Positions 1-7,570 of a DNA stretch of 9,488 nt are shown in pieces. Within the stretch, counting starts at the first letter, position 1. The number at the start of each line of letters is the position of its first letter. Under the pieces are notes generated by a model. That model saw only the letters and a list, made by a program, of their open reading frames with translations, had not been told where the DNA came from and made no database searches. Origin of the DNA: an uncultured Lachnospiraceae bacterium (GTDB taxonomy: Bacteria > Bacillota > Clostridia > Lachnospirales > Lachnospiraceae); NCBI GenBank assembly GCA_902783095.1, contig CACZPX010000083.1, forward strand, positions 1 through 9,488. Reading direction: 5' to 3'. Made by a program: the position numbers and the translations under genes.

Positions 1-183
1 ATTAAGTACCGGCGGGGCGAGAGGGTCTTACGCGGTGCCGGACGGACTGCGCGAGAGAGACTTCCGCAATGCCTGACCGGCTGCGTATCTGGCGGCGCTC
101 CGGGCAATACGGAAACGTACGCCTGTAACGGCGCTGCGCGCCGGAGCGGCCGTGCCCCGCGCGAAGATGGACAGGAGGAGATC
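1..183. other. Upstream region with no identifiable gene
   Basis: I recognise no gene here. One + frame is open from the window edge to a TGA at 74-76 and could be the last 24 codons of an upstream gene, but the peptide is not recognisable. The thyX frame is also open back to position 1, which is easily explained by GC-rich sequence lacking stops. A short GC hairpin (CGGCGC, loop TGC, GCGCCG) lies at 129-143. No convincing -35/-10 pair is visible, so thyX may be transcribed from outside the window. Confidence 0.4.
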
Positions 184-834
184 ATGATCATCACACAACC
201 GAGCGTAAAGATCATCAGCGGAAACGACTATGCCGCCATGCTGGAAAAGCTGGAACGGATCGGCAGGGTCTGCTATAAGAGCGAAGCCAATATCAAGGAG
301 GGGTCCGCGGAGAAGTTCATCGCGAACATCCTAAAGCGCGGGCATGAGTCCGTGATCGAGCACGAGAGCATCACCGTGTCCGTGATCTGCGACCGCGGCG
401 TCACGCATGAGATCGTGCGCCACCGCATCGCAAGCTACAGCCAGGAGAGCACCCGATACTGCAACTATGCCAAAGACCAGTTCGGGAACCAGATCACCTG
501 CATCGACCTTGCGACCGGGTTTGGCTACGACCTGACAAAAGAGAGCGACCGCGCAAAGTACGAGGTGTGGAAAAGCGCCTGCGAAGCCGCGGAGGCCCAC
601 TATTTCAAGCTGCTGGAGCTTGGCGCGTCCCCGGAGGAGGCCCGCAGCGTTCTGCCCAATTCCTTAAAGACCGAGATCGTGATGACCATGAACCTGCGCG
701 AGTGGCGGCACTTTTTCCGGCTGCGCTCGGCAAAGCGCGCCCACCCGCAGATGCGTCAGGTGAGCGATATGCTCTTAAAAGAATTTGCGGCACGCTACCC
801 GCTGTTTTTCGCGGATCTTCTGGAGGAGGAGTGA
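184..834 (+). CDS. thyX: FAD-dependent thymidylate synthase ThyX
   Basis: ThyX makes dTMP from dUMP in the cytoplasm. It uses methylenetetrahydrofolate as the carbon donor and FAD/NAD(P)H as reductant, and is unrelated to classical ThyA. The 216-residue length is normal for the family. The diagnostic RHRX7S motif is at residues 79-89 (RHRIASYSQES), preceded by an FAD-site segment VIEHESITV and followed by the ESTRY stretch. The C-terminal substrate-binding part contains ARSVLPNSLKTE (from residue 153) and HPQMR with Arg191, matching the usual VLP and AQxEIR blocks. The start is supported by AGGAGG at 173-178, five bases before the ATG. The carboxypeptidase gene starts 30 bp after the stop in the same direction, so the two are probably co-transcribed. 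Whether a thyA gene exists elsewhere cannot be seen. The assignment is secure. Confidence 0.96.
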   Translation: MIITQPSVKIISGNDYAAMLEKLERIGRVCYKSEANIKEGSAEKFIANILKRGHESVIEHESITVSVICDRGVTHEIVRHRIASYSQESTRYCNYAKDQFGNQITCIDLATGFGYDLTKESDRAKYEVWKSACEAAEAHYFKLLELGASPEEARSVLPNSLKTEIVMTMNLREWRHFFRLRSAKRAHPQMRQVSDMLLKEFAARYPLFFADLLEEE

Positions 835-864
835 CGGCTGCCGTTGTTTAAAGGAGATGATAGA

Positions 865-2199
865 ATGAAAAAGAAAGCTCTATCGTTTTTCTTGTGTTTT
901 CTGTTGCTGTTCGGACTGTTTCCCGCTGCGGCCTACGGGGCGCACACGGATGAGCTGCTGGAATACGCCGGACTGAAGGGCTGGCCCGCGGCGCCGGAGA
1001 TCGGCTGTGAAGGCGCCATCCTGGTGGAACTAAACTCCGGGGCCGTACTGTACGAAAAGAATGCAAAAGAGAAGTTTTATCCCGCCAGCATCACCAAGAT
1101 CATGACGGCGCTGGTGGTGGTGGAGAACGCCCAGCTGTATGAGACGGTGACCTTCTCCAAGGAGGCGATCCACGACCTGGAGGAGGGCGCCTTCTCCTAC
1201 ATGGCGGATACCGGAGATACGCTGACCGTCCGCGACTGTCTGTACGCAATGCTGCTCATGTCTTCCAACGAGGCCGCCTATGCGCTGGCGGAACACGTGG
1301 GCCGGTCCATGTCGGGTTTTGCCTACCTGATGAACAAGAAGGCGGAGGAACTGGGCTGCGTCAATACCAATTTCACCTGTTCGCACGGCCTGTTCAACGA
1401 ACAGCACTACACCTGCCCGCAGGACATGGCGGTGATCACCAAGGCGGCCCTGGAAAACGATACCTTCCGGGAGATCGCGGAGACCTACGACTACACCACG
1501 GCGCCTACCAAAACGCAGCCGGAAGGCTACCTCTGCCGCACCACGCACCCGATGCGGCTGGTGGGCAACGACTATTACGACTCCCGCGTGTTGGCCGGCA
1601 AGACCGGCTACGTCTCGGCCGCGAAGTATACGCTGGTGACCTACGCCAAGGCCGGCGAGCTGGACCTTGTCTGCGTGGTGATGAAGGGCGAGACGCGCGC
1701 CGTGACCTGTGAGGATACGGCCAAGCTCTTTGCCTACGGCTTCAACAATTTCAGTTTCCAGCCCATCTCGTCCGAGGCGGACCTGGCTGCGCTGGAGGAA
1801 GTGATCCAGGACAAGCTGGGCCGCGTGGTGCAGAACATCGAATTTTCCAACGACGCGAAGGCCCTGCTGCCGTTTAAGAGTACGGACGTGGACATCGAAG
1901 ACCGCTTTGAGGTGGATCCCCGCAGCGAGAAGGGCAATAAGGTGGAGGGCACGGTCACCTATTATTACGACGGCCACGAACTGGGCCGGGACCAGGTCCA
2001 CATCACGCTGATCCCGCAGGACGCAGAAGAGAGCAGGGACACCGGCGTTTTTTCAACCATTTTGGAGGCGGTAAAAAACGACAAGATGCTTTTAGCGCTG
2101 TGCATCCTGGTGCTGCTGTTCTTTGTGATCCTGCTGCTGCTCGCGGTGGTGGCGCTCCTGCACAGGCGGCTGCGCAGAAAGGCTGCCAAGAACGGTTAA
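865..2199 (+). CDS. Serine-type D-Ala-D-Ala carboxypeptidase (DacF/PBP5-like, S11)
   Basis: A low-molecular-mass penicillin-binding protein that removes the terminal D-alanine from peptidoglycan stem peptides outside the membrane, limiting cross-linking. All three S11 active-site motifs are present: SxxK at residues 75-78 (SITK, nucleophile Ser75), SxN at 133-135 (SSN) and KTG at 246-248. Residues 1-25 form a Sec signal peptide (MKKK, hydrophobic core, cleavage near AYG/A). Roughly residues 300-395 form the C-terminal beta-type domain. A hydrophobic helix at about 408-433, followed by a basic tail (HRRLRRK), should anchor the enzyme; E. coli PBP5 uses an amphipathic helix instead. I chose ATG 865 over ATG 844 because AAAGGAG lies at 850-856 and the signal peptide then starts cleanly at MKKK. 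The product is 444 aa. It is the last gene before the 2243-2271 terminator. DacF, DacA or DacB-type naming within S11 cannot be settled by eye. Confidence 0.94.
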   Translation: MKKKALSFFLCFLLLFGLFPAAAYGAHTDELLEYAGLKGWPAAPEIGCEGAILVELNSGAVLYEKNAKEKFYPASITKIMTALVVVENAQLYETVTFSKEAIHDLEEGAFSYMADTGDTLTVRDCLYAMLLMSSNEAAYALAEHVGRSMSGFAYLMNKKAEELGCVNTNFTCSHGLFNEQHYTCPQDMAVITKAALENDTFREIAETYDYTTAPTKTQPEGYLCRTTHPMRLVGNDYYDSRVLAGKTGYVSAAKYTLVTYAKAGELDLVCVVMKGETRAVTCEDTAKLFAYGFNNFSFQPISSEADLAALEEVIQDKLGRVVQNIEFSNDAKALLPFKSTDVDIEDRFEVDPRSEKGNKVEGTVTYYYDGHELGRDQVHITLIPQDAEESRDTGVFSTILEAVKNDKMLLALCILVLLFFVILLLLAVVALLHRRLRRKAAKNG

Positions 2200-2242
2200 G
2201 AACGTGACGTAGCGGCTGCCGTAAAAAGAATTAAACGACGAA

Positions 2243-2271
2243 AAAAGGGACCGGTCAAACCGGTCCCTTTT
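2243..2271. terminator. Bidirectional intrinsic terminator
   Basis: A perfect hairpin: GGGACCGGT (2247-2255), loop CAA, ACCGGTCCC (2259-2267). It is extended by four flanking A-T pairs at 2243-2246 and 2268-2271. Read on the - strand it is followed by six T residues and lies just after the tRNA-Thr 3' end. Read on the + strand it has four T residues and lies 44 bp after the carboxypeptidase stop. It should therefore end both convergent transcripts, more strongly on the tRNA side. Confidence 0.87.
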
Positions 2272-2275
2272 GGCG

Positions 2276-2348
<73 letters not shown>

Positions 2349-2379
2349 CAAACGCCGCCGCTTTTATGCGGCGACGATT

Positions 2380-2408
2380 ATGATAAATCAAATCCGCGCG
2401 TTTGTCAA
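2380..2408 (-). promoter_or_regulatory. Sigma-70-type promoter of tRNA-Thr
   Basis: On the - strand, a consensus -35 TTGACA (2408-2403) is separated by 17 bp from TATCAT (2385-2380), one mismatch from the -10 consensus. Initiation near 2373 would give a leader of about 24 nt before the tRNA 5' end. That leader overlaps a small GC hairpin (CGCCGC, loop TTTTAT, GCGGCG, at 2356-2373). Spacing and position directly upstream of the tRNA make this the best promoter in the window. Confidence 0.82.
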
Positions 2409-2456
2409 TCGGGAATTCCTGTTTTTCGGCAAATCACGGAAACGGACAAAAAACAC

Positions 2457-3668
2457 TTACTGCGGCAGGAACGTGGCCTGCTCCTTTAACAGGTTGACCA
2501 CCTTCCAGGAGAGGACCATCTTTTTGACGTAGGGCAGGCCGAAGCTCGTCTCATAGGCGCTGTAATCGGTGCGGCCCAGTTCTTCCATGAAATAGTCCTG
2601 CAGATCCTGTTCCGTGATGGAAACGTTCAGTTTCTTGGCGGCGGCCTGGACGATCAGTTCCTCCTTGCAGGCGGAGGCGATGTCCTGTTCGTAGTCCGCC
2701 AGCATGTCGCTCATGGTGGCAAAGCCGAAGTTGGACAGAAGCTGCGGCAGCGTCACCTCATTGCCCTTGGCCAGATAGGAGTGGTAGTAGATGAAGTAGT
2801 TCTTCATATATACCGTAAGGCCGTCCGGCACGGAGGAGACGGTGCTGTTGTCCAGCAGGTAGGAGTAGATGTGATCGTGGATGGCCTGCTTGGCAAGGTC
2901 CTCGCTGATGCTCGTCCGCATCTCCTCCACAGTGGTCCAGCCGTAGTTAGGCGCCAGTTTCTCCGCCACGAAGGCGTCGGTGAGTTCCGGCATGATCTTG
3001 TCGCCGGCAATGTAATTGATGGTCACGTTGAACACCGTGTCCTTACCGGCCAGCTCGGCGTTGCCGTAGTCTTCCGGGAAGTGGATGTCGATGTCAAAGG
3101 TCTCGCCGGGCTTGTGGCCGACCAGCTTCTTTAAAAAGTCGTCCACGTAGTTGGTGACGCCCACGGTCACGGTGGTGCCGTAGCCGTTGGTGCTTCCGCC
3201 CTGGAAGGCTTCGCCGTTTAAGGTGCCCACGTAGTCGATGTTGATGGTATCGCCGTCCGCAACGGCGCGGTCCATGATCTGCTCGTCCGTGGCGTAGAAA
3301 TCGATGATGTCCTCGATCTCGGCGTCCACGTCAGCCTGCGCGGCCGTGTGCACGTTGTAGGGGACCGTCACGGTGAGGTTTTCCGGCAGCGTCACGTATT
3401 CCGTTGCGTCAAAGGCCGCGTAAAAACCGTTGGGATCCAGGTCCTTGGAGCAGTCGAATTCGTAGTAGGCGTCGCCGTCCACGTAGGGGATGTCCTCGCT
3501 GATGGGTACGCGTTCGGGCTGCGTGCCGATCGGGGCGGACGTGGTGGTCTCTTCGGCGTCGCCGGTCCCTGCTGCGGCCGTCGTGCCGGTATCGGTACTG
3601 CTGTCCGAGCAGGCGGTGAGTGAGAGCGCCAGGGCAAGGGACAGAAGCAGCGTCAGAAATCTTTTCAT
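2457..3668 (-). CDS. Trigger-factor-like FKBP-type PPIase lipoprotein
   Basis: A predicted membrane-anchored extracytoplasmic foldase that isomerises peptidyl-prolyl bonds in exported proteins. Residues 1-20 are a lipoprotein signal peptide with lipobox LTAC (Cys20). A Ser/Thr/Ala-rich linker follows to about residue 55. A trigger-factor-type FKBP domain spans about 137-221, recognisable from GDTINIDYVG, NGEAFQGGS, LVGHKPGE, HFPEDY and ELAGKDTVFNVTI. Residues about 226-400 are helical and resemble the trigger factor C-terminal chaperone arm. The cytosolic trigger factor's ribosome-docking N-domain is absent, which together with the lipobox argues for a surface role. I chose the start at 3668 (403 aa) because GGGAGG (3683-3678 on the - strand) lies nine bases upstream and translation then begins at MKRF. 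An in-frame ATG at 3701 would add 11 residues but has no good ribosome site. No terminator is visible directly after the stop. Actual isomerase activity is inferred. Confidence 0.87.
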   Translation of the reverse strand: MKRFLTLLLSLALALSLTACSDSSTDTGTTAAAGTGDAEETTTSAPIGTQPERVPISEDIPYVDGDAYYEFDCSKDLDPNGFYAAFDATEYVTLPENLTVTVPYNVHTAAQADVDAEIEDIIDFYATDEQIMDRAVADGDTINIDYVGTLNGEAFQGGSTNGYGTTVTVGVTNYVDDFLKKLVGHKPGETFDIDIHFPEDYGNAELAGKDTVFNVTINYIAGDKIMPELTDAFVAEKLAPNYGWTTVEEMRTSISEDLAKQAIHDHIYSYLLDNSTVSSVPDGLTVYMKNYFIYYHSYLAKGNEVTLPQLLSNFGFATMSDMLADYEQDIASACKEELIVQAAAKKLNVSITEQDLQDYFMEELGRTDYSAYETSFGLPYVKKMVLSWKVVNLLKEQATFLPQ

Positions 3669-3688
3669 AAATATAAGCCTCCCAAAAC

Positions 3689-3709
3689 GGCCGTTTCGCA
3701 TGAACGGCC
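3689..3709 (-). promoter_or_regulatory. Hairpin in lipoprotein 5' leader
   Basis: An inverted repeat GGCCGTT (3689-3695) / AACGGCC (3703-3709) with a 7-base loop lies between the predicted transcription start and the ribosome site of the lipoprotein gene. Its inner arm is also part of a 12-bp palindrome, AAACGGCCGTTT, at 3685-3696. It could be an mRNA structure or a protein-binding dyad. A related hairpin lies at 3777-3792. The function is unknown. Confidence 0.45.
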
Positions 3710-3722
3710 AAAACCTTTGCCT

Positions 3723-3751
3723 ATTATATCCGCAATCCGGGTGCCCGTCTA
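3723..3751 (-). promoter_or_regulatory. Promoter of the PPIase lipoprotein gene
   Basis: On the - strand, TAGACG (3751-3746, four of six -35 matches) is followed after 17 bp by a perfect TATAAT (3728-3723). Initiation near 3716 gives a leader of about 48 nt before the ATG at 3668. It faces away from the transporter operon promoter at 3815-3842. Confidence 0.72.
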
Positions 3752-3814
3752 TGAAAAATGTGTGAATTTCAAAACGGGCCGTTTGCGCGGCCGGATCGTA
3801 AGCTATTTTGCCCG

Positions 3815-3842
3815 TTGCAATTTGTCCGTCTTCCAGTACAAT
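3815..3842 (+). promoter_or_regulatory. Putative promoter of the ABC/CHR transporter operon
   Basis: TTGCAA (3815-3820) and TACAAT (3837-3842) are separated by 16 bp, directly upstream of the first ABC gene. The -10 has one mismatch; the -35 is weaker at four of six. Predicted initiation near 3849 gives a very short leader that consists almost only of the ribosome site GGAGG (3853-3857). No regulator gene such as marR or tetR accompanies the operon in this window. Confidence 0.58.
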
Positions 3843-3862
3843 GGTAGGATGTGGAGGTGGGT

Positions 3863-5653
3863 ATGGTACGTTTATTACTCAGCCATGTGGGCAAATATAA
3901 AAAGGACGCGATCCTGACGCCGGTGTGCGCCGCGCTGGAAGTCCTGATGGAGACGCTGATCCCGTTCATCACGGCGTCCCTGATCGACCTGGGCATCGAG
4001 CGGGGAGATATGGGGAACGTCTTCAAATACGGCGGCCTGATGGTCGTCGCGGCGCTGTTTTCACTTGCTTTCGCCATCGGCGCGGGCCGGTTCTCGGCCA
4101 GGGCGTCCACCGGCTTTGCGGCGAATCTGCGCAGCGCCATGTACAAAAAGATCCAGACGTTTTCCTTTGCCAATATCGACAGGTTCAGCACGTCCGGCCT
4201 CATCACCCGCATGACGACGGACGTCACCAGCATCCAGCAGGCCTTTGCGATGTCCATCCGCATGGCGGTGCGCGCCCCGCTCACCCTCATCATGAGCCTG
4301 ATCATGAGCCTGACCATCAACGCGCGCATCAGCCTGATCTTTTTAGGCGCCATGGTGCTGCTGGTGATCGCGATCATGCTGATCATCCCGCGCGTTTCCG
4401 GGATCTTCTCCCAGGTGTTCAAGCGCTACGACGCCCTGAACGAGAGCGTGCAGGAAAACGTGAGCGCCATCCGCGTGGTGAAGGCCTACACCCGCGAAGA
4501 ACACGAAAAAGAAAAGTTTGCGAAGGCCTCCGGGCTTCTCTATAAATTCTCCGTCAAGGCGGAGAGCCTGATGGCGCTCGCCGGCCCCATTATGATGTTT
4601 GTGGTCAACGCCAGCATCATTCTGGTGTCCTGGTTCGGCGCCAAGCTGGTGGTGAGCAAAGAACTTACCACAGGCGAGCTGACCTCGCTGTTTTCCTACT
4701 GCACCAGCATCCTTATGTCACTCATGATGCTCTCCATGGTGTTCGTGATGATCACCATGAGCATCGCGGCTATGAAGCGCACCGCGGAGGTGCTGCGCGA
4801 AGAGCCCGCCATCCAGAACGGCCCTTCGCCGGTCACGGAGGTCCCGGACGGCAGCATCCGCTTTGATCACGTGAACTTCGCCTACCGCGCGGACAGCGAG
4901 GAGTACGTGCTCTCGGATATAGACTTTTCGATCCGCTCCGGCGAGACCGTCGGACTGATCGGCGCCACCGGCAGCGGCAAGAGCAGCCTGGTGAGCCTGA
5001 TCTCGCGGCTGTACGACGTCTCGGAGGGCGCGGTTTACGTGGGCGGCACCGACGTACGAGACTACGACCTGGATACGCTGCGCAACAGCGTGGCGGTGGT
5101 CCTTCAGAAGAACGTGCTCTTTTCCGGCACGGTGCTGGACAACCTGCGCTGGGGCGACCCGCAGGCGACGGAAGAGGACTGCCGGCGCGCCTGCCGGATG
5201 GCCTGTGCGGACGAGTTTATCGAAGCCATGCCGGAAGGCTACAACGCGCGCATCGAGCAGGGCGGCACCAACGTCTCGGGCGGCCAGCGCCAGCGCCTGT
5301 GCATCGCGCGCGCCCTGTTGAAGAAGCCGAAGATCCTGATCCTGGACGATTCCACGAGCGCCGTGGATACCGCGACGGACGCGAAGATCAAGAAGGCCCT
5401 GCGCGAGAGCGCGCCCGAGGTGACCAAGATCATCATCGCGCAGCGCGTGGCGAGCGTGCAGGAGGCGGACCGCGTGATGGTGCTGAACGACGGCCGCGTG
5501 GACGGCTTTGACACGCCGGAGAACCTGGTGAAGACCAACGAGATCTACCGGTACCTGGTGGAGACGCAGAGCGGGGAAGAGAAGGACTTTGACGAAGCGC
5601 TGAAGGCCGATCACTTCACCGATTACAATATGGAGGACGGCGACAATGAGTAA
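3863..5653 (+). CDS. ABC exporter half-transporter, degenerate-site subunit
   Basis: First half of a heterodimeric type IV ABC exporter in the cytoplasmic membrane, 596 aa. The N-terminal ~320 residues form the six-helix transmembrane domain and the nucleotide-binding domain starts near residue 332. Motifs in order are Walker A GATGSGKS (367-374, Lys373), Q-loop Gln415, signature VSGGQ (471-475), Walker B ILILDD (491-496) and the switch position in AQR (527). Two catalytic residues are atypical: the usual Walker B glutamate is Asp496 and the H-loop histidine is Gln527. This pattern is known from the degenerate-site subunit of TM287/288-type exporters, so this protein is predicted to depend on its neighbour for ATP hydrolysis. 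I chose ATG 3863 over an in-frame GTG at 3851 because GGAGG at 3853-3857 suits the ATG and lies inside the longer frame. The next gene overlaps its end by 8 bp. The substrate cannot be deduced; drugs, lipids or peptides are all possible. Confidence 0.94.
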   Translation: MVRLLLSHVGKYKKDAILTPVCAALEVLMETLIPFITASLIDLGIERGDMGNVFKYGGLMVVAALFSLAFAIGAGRFSARASTGFAANLRSAMYKKIQTFSFANIDRFSTSGLITRMTTDVTSIQQAFAMSIRMAVRAPLTLIMSLIMSLTINARISLIFLGAMVLLVIAIMLIIPRVSGIFSQVFKRYDALNESVQENVSAIRVVKAYTREEHEKEKFAKASGLLYKFSVKAESLMALAGPIMMFVVNASIILVSWFGAKLVVSKELTTGELTSLFSYCTSILMSLMMLSMVFVMITMSIAAMKRTAEVLREEPAIQNGPSPVTEVPDGSIRFDHVNFAYRADSEEYVLSDIDFSIRSGETVGLIGATGSGKSSLVSLISRLYDVSEGAVYVGGTDVRDYDLDTLRNSVAVVLQKNVLFSGTVLDNLRWGDPQATEEDCRRACRMACADEFIEAMPEGYNARIEQGGTNVSGGQRQRLCIARALLKKPKILILDDSTSAVDTATDAKIKKALRESAPEVTKIIIAQRVASVQEADRVMVLNDGRVDGFDTPENLVKTNEIYRYLVETQSGEEKDFDEALKADHFTDYNMEDGDNE

Positions 5654-7568
5654 TGACAGACAACCGCGCGGTCCCCGCGGGAGGGCCATGGGGCCCCGCC
5701 CGAAGATCGATCATCCCATGCAGACGCTCGGCCGCGTGCTGGGACTGATGATGAAGCACTACAAATTCCGGATGATCCTGGTGGTCGTGTGCATCCTGGT
5801 AAACGCCATGACGCAGCTCTACGGCATCCTGTTTATCCGGGAACTGATCGACGGCTATATCGTGCCGCTCTCCAAAGCGGCCGCGCCGGACTTTTCCGGC
5901 CTGGCCTTTGCGCTGGTGCGGCTGGGCTGCCTGTACCTGGCGGGCATCGCCGCGTCCTATTCGCAGACCATGCTGATGCTGCGCATCGCGCAGGGCACGC
6001 TCCTTAAGCTGCGCGCGGCCATGTTCGACCACATGGAGACGCTGCCGCTCAGCTACTTTGACGCCAACTCGCACGGCGACATCATGTCCGTCTACACCAA
6101 CGACGTGGACACGCTGCGCATGCTGATGAGCAATATGATCCCGGAGGTGATCGGCTCCACGGTGAACATCATCTCCACCCTGGTGAGCATGATCGTCCTG
6201 AGCGTGCCCATGACGGCGCTCACGCTGGTAATGGTCGTGGTGATCTCCTTTGTGACCATGCGGCTGGGCGCCCGGTCCGCCGGCTATTTCGTGCAGAACC
6301 AGAAAAACCTGGGCGATCTGAACGGCTTTATCGAGGAGATGACGGAGGGGCAGAAGGTGGTAAAGGTGTTCTGCCACGAGCAGCAGAGCATCGCGGACTT
6401 TGAGGAACGCAACCAGCGGCTGCGCGCTTCCGCCAACAGTGCGAACGGCATCGCCAACATCCTGATGCCCATCAACAACAACCTGGCGCACTTAAGCTAC
6501 GTGCTCTGCGCGGTGGTGGGCGCGCTGATCGCCATCCACGGCGACGGAACGGTCCTGACCATCGGCACCATCGTGAGCTTTCTGACGCTGAACCGGAACT
6601 TTACCAGACCCATCTCCCAGATCTCCAGCCAGATCAACAACGTGGTGATGGGCATGGCCGGCGCGCAGCGCGTGTTTGCCATGATCGACCTGCCGTCGGA
6701 GACCGACGAGGGTACGGTGACGCTGGTGAGCGTGGACGTGGCGGAGGACGGCGCCATGACGGAGACTTTACGCCGCACCGGGCACTGGGCCTGGAAGGAG
6801 ACGGCGCAGGACGGGATCGTCCGCTACGTGCCGATGCGCGGCGACGTGCGCTTCCATGACGTGGACTTCGGCTACGTGCCGGAAAAGACCGTGCTGCACG
6901 ACGTGAACCTGTTTGCCAAGCCCGGCCAGAAGATCGCCTTCGTGGGCAGCACCGGCGCCGGCAAGACCACCATCACCAACCTGATCAACCGCTTTTACGA
7001 CATCGCAGACGGCGAGATCCTCTACGACGGCTTCAACGTGAAGGATATCCGGAAGAACGACCTGCGCCGCTCCATGGCCATCGTGCTGCAGGAGACCAAC
7101 CTGTTTACCGGCACGGTGATGGACAACATCCGCTACGGGCGGCTCTCGGCCACGGACGAGGAGTGCGTCGCCGCGGCGAAGCTCGCCAACGCGGACGGTT
7201 TTATCAGACGTCTGCCGGAGGGTTACAACACCATGCTGACCGGCAACGGCAGCAATTTGAGCCAGGGACAGCGCCAGCTGCTGTCCATCGCGCGGGCAGC
7301 GGTCTGCGAACCGCCCGTGCTGATCCTGGACGAGGCGACCTCGTCCATCGACACCCACACGGAACACCTGATCCAGCAGGGCATGGACAAGCTGATGCAG
7401 GGGCGGACGACCTTTGTGATCGCGCACCGCCTGTCCACCGTCATGAACGCGGACTGCATCATGGTGCTGGAAAAGGGCGTGATCATAGAACGCGGCAGTC
7501 ACGAGGAACTGCTGGAAAAGAAAGGCAAGTACTACCAGCTCTATACGGGACACTTTGCGGAGGAGTGA
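5646..7568 (+). CDS. ABC exporter half-transporter, catalytic subunit
   Basis: Second half of the heterodimeric exporter, 640 aa. It begins with a basic, Arg/Pro-rich cytoplasmic tail (about residues 1-25). A six-helix transmembrane domain follows to about residue 345 and the nucleotide-binding domain runs from about residue 399. Walker A is GSTGAGKT (434-441, Lys440). Walker B ends in the canonical Asp562-Glu563 (LILDEATS), and the H-loop histidine is His594 (IAHR). The signature is LSQGQ (538-542) instead of LSGGQ. This degenerate signature should face the upstream subunit's degenerate Walker motifs, leaving one competent site built from this Walker A/B and the partner's VSGGQ. Residues about 357-398 form an extended linker with a Trp-rich GHWAWK stretch (379-384); from memory such linkers occur in clostridial members of this group. 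GGAGG at 5632-5636 supports ATG 5646. The 8-bp overlap with the upstream gene suggests translational coupling. Confidence 0.94.
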   Translation: MSNDRQPRGPRGRAMGPRPKIDHPMQTLGRVLGLMMKHYKFRMILVVVCILVNAMTQLYGILFIRELIDGYIVPLSKAAAPDFSGLAFALVRLGCLYLAGIAASYSQTMLMLRIAQGTLLKLRAAMFDHMETLPLSYFDANSHGDIMSVYTNDVDTLRMLMSNMIPEVIGSTVNIISTLVSMIVLSVPMTALTLVMVVVISFVTMRLGARSAGYFVQNQKNLGDLNGFIEEMTEGQKVVKVFCHEQQSIADFEERNQRLRASANSANGIANILMPINNNLAHLSYVLCAVVGALIAIHGDGTVLTIGTIVSFLTLNRNFTRPISQISSQINNVVMGMAGAQRVFAMIDLPSETDEGTVTLVSVDVAEDGAMTETLRRTGHWAWKETAQDGIVRYVPMRGDVRFHDVDFGYVPEKTVLHDVNLFAKPGQKIAFVGSTGAGKTTITNLINRFYDIADGEILYDGFNVKDIRKNDLRRSMAIVLQETNLFTGTVMDNIRYGRLSATDEECVAAAKLANADGFIRRLPEGYNTMLTGNGSNLSQGQRQLLSIARAAVCEPPVLILDEATSSIDTHTEHLIQQGMDKLMQGRTTFVIAHRLSTVMNADCIMVLEKGVIIERGSHEELLEKKGKYYQLYTGHFAEE

Positions 7569-7570
7569 GC

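Noticed and set aside
69..128. Small ATG-initiated frame of 19 codons
   Set aside because: It has no ribosome site and no similarity to known small proteins, and it is too short to support.
1030..2001. 323-codon open frame on the - strand
   Set aside because: It lies antisense to the well-supported carboxypeptidase gene; its His/Val/Arg-rich peptide is typical of a GC-rich shadow frame and no family is recognisable.
2353..2376. GC hairpin upstream of the tRNA considered as a terminator for the lipoprotein gene
   Set aside because: On the - strand it is not followed by a T tract and it overlaps the start of the tRNA transcript, so termination there is unlikely.
3769..4422. 217-codon Met/Arg-rich open frame on the - strand
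   Set aside because: It is antisense to the ABC transmembrane domain and runs through the divergent promoter region; the Met richness comes from reversed CAT triplets.
4718..5689. 323-codon open frame on the - strand
   Set aside because: It is antisense to the ABC nucleotide-binding domain, with no recognisable domain and a composition expected from reverse reading of GC-rich codons.
5616..6491. 291-codon open frame on the - strand
   Set aside because: It is a His/Asp-rich antisense shadow of the second ABC gene, without a motif.
7163..7570. Upstream in-frame extension of the first CHR gene
   Set aside because: It overlaps essential motifs of the second ABC gene in another frame; a good ribosome site supports the start at 7571.
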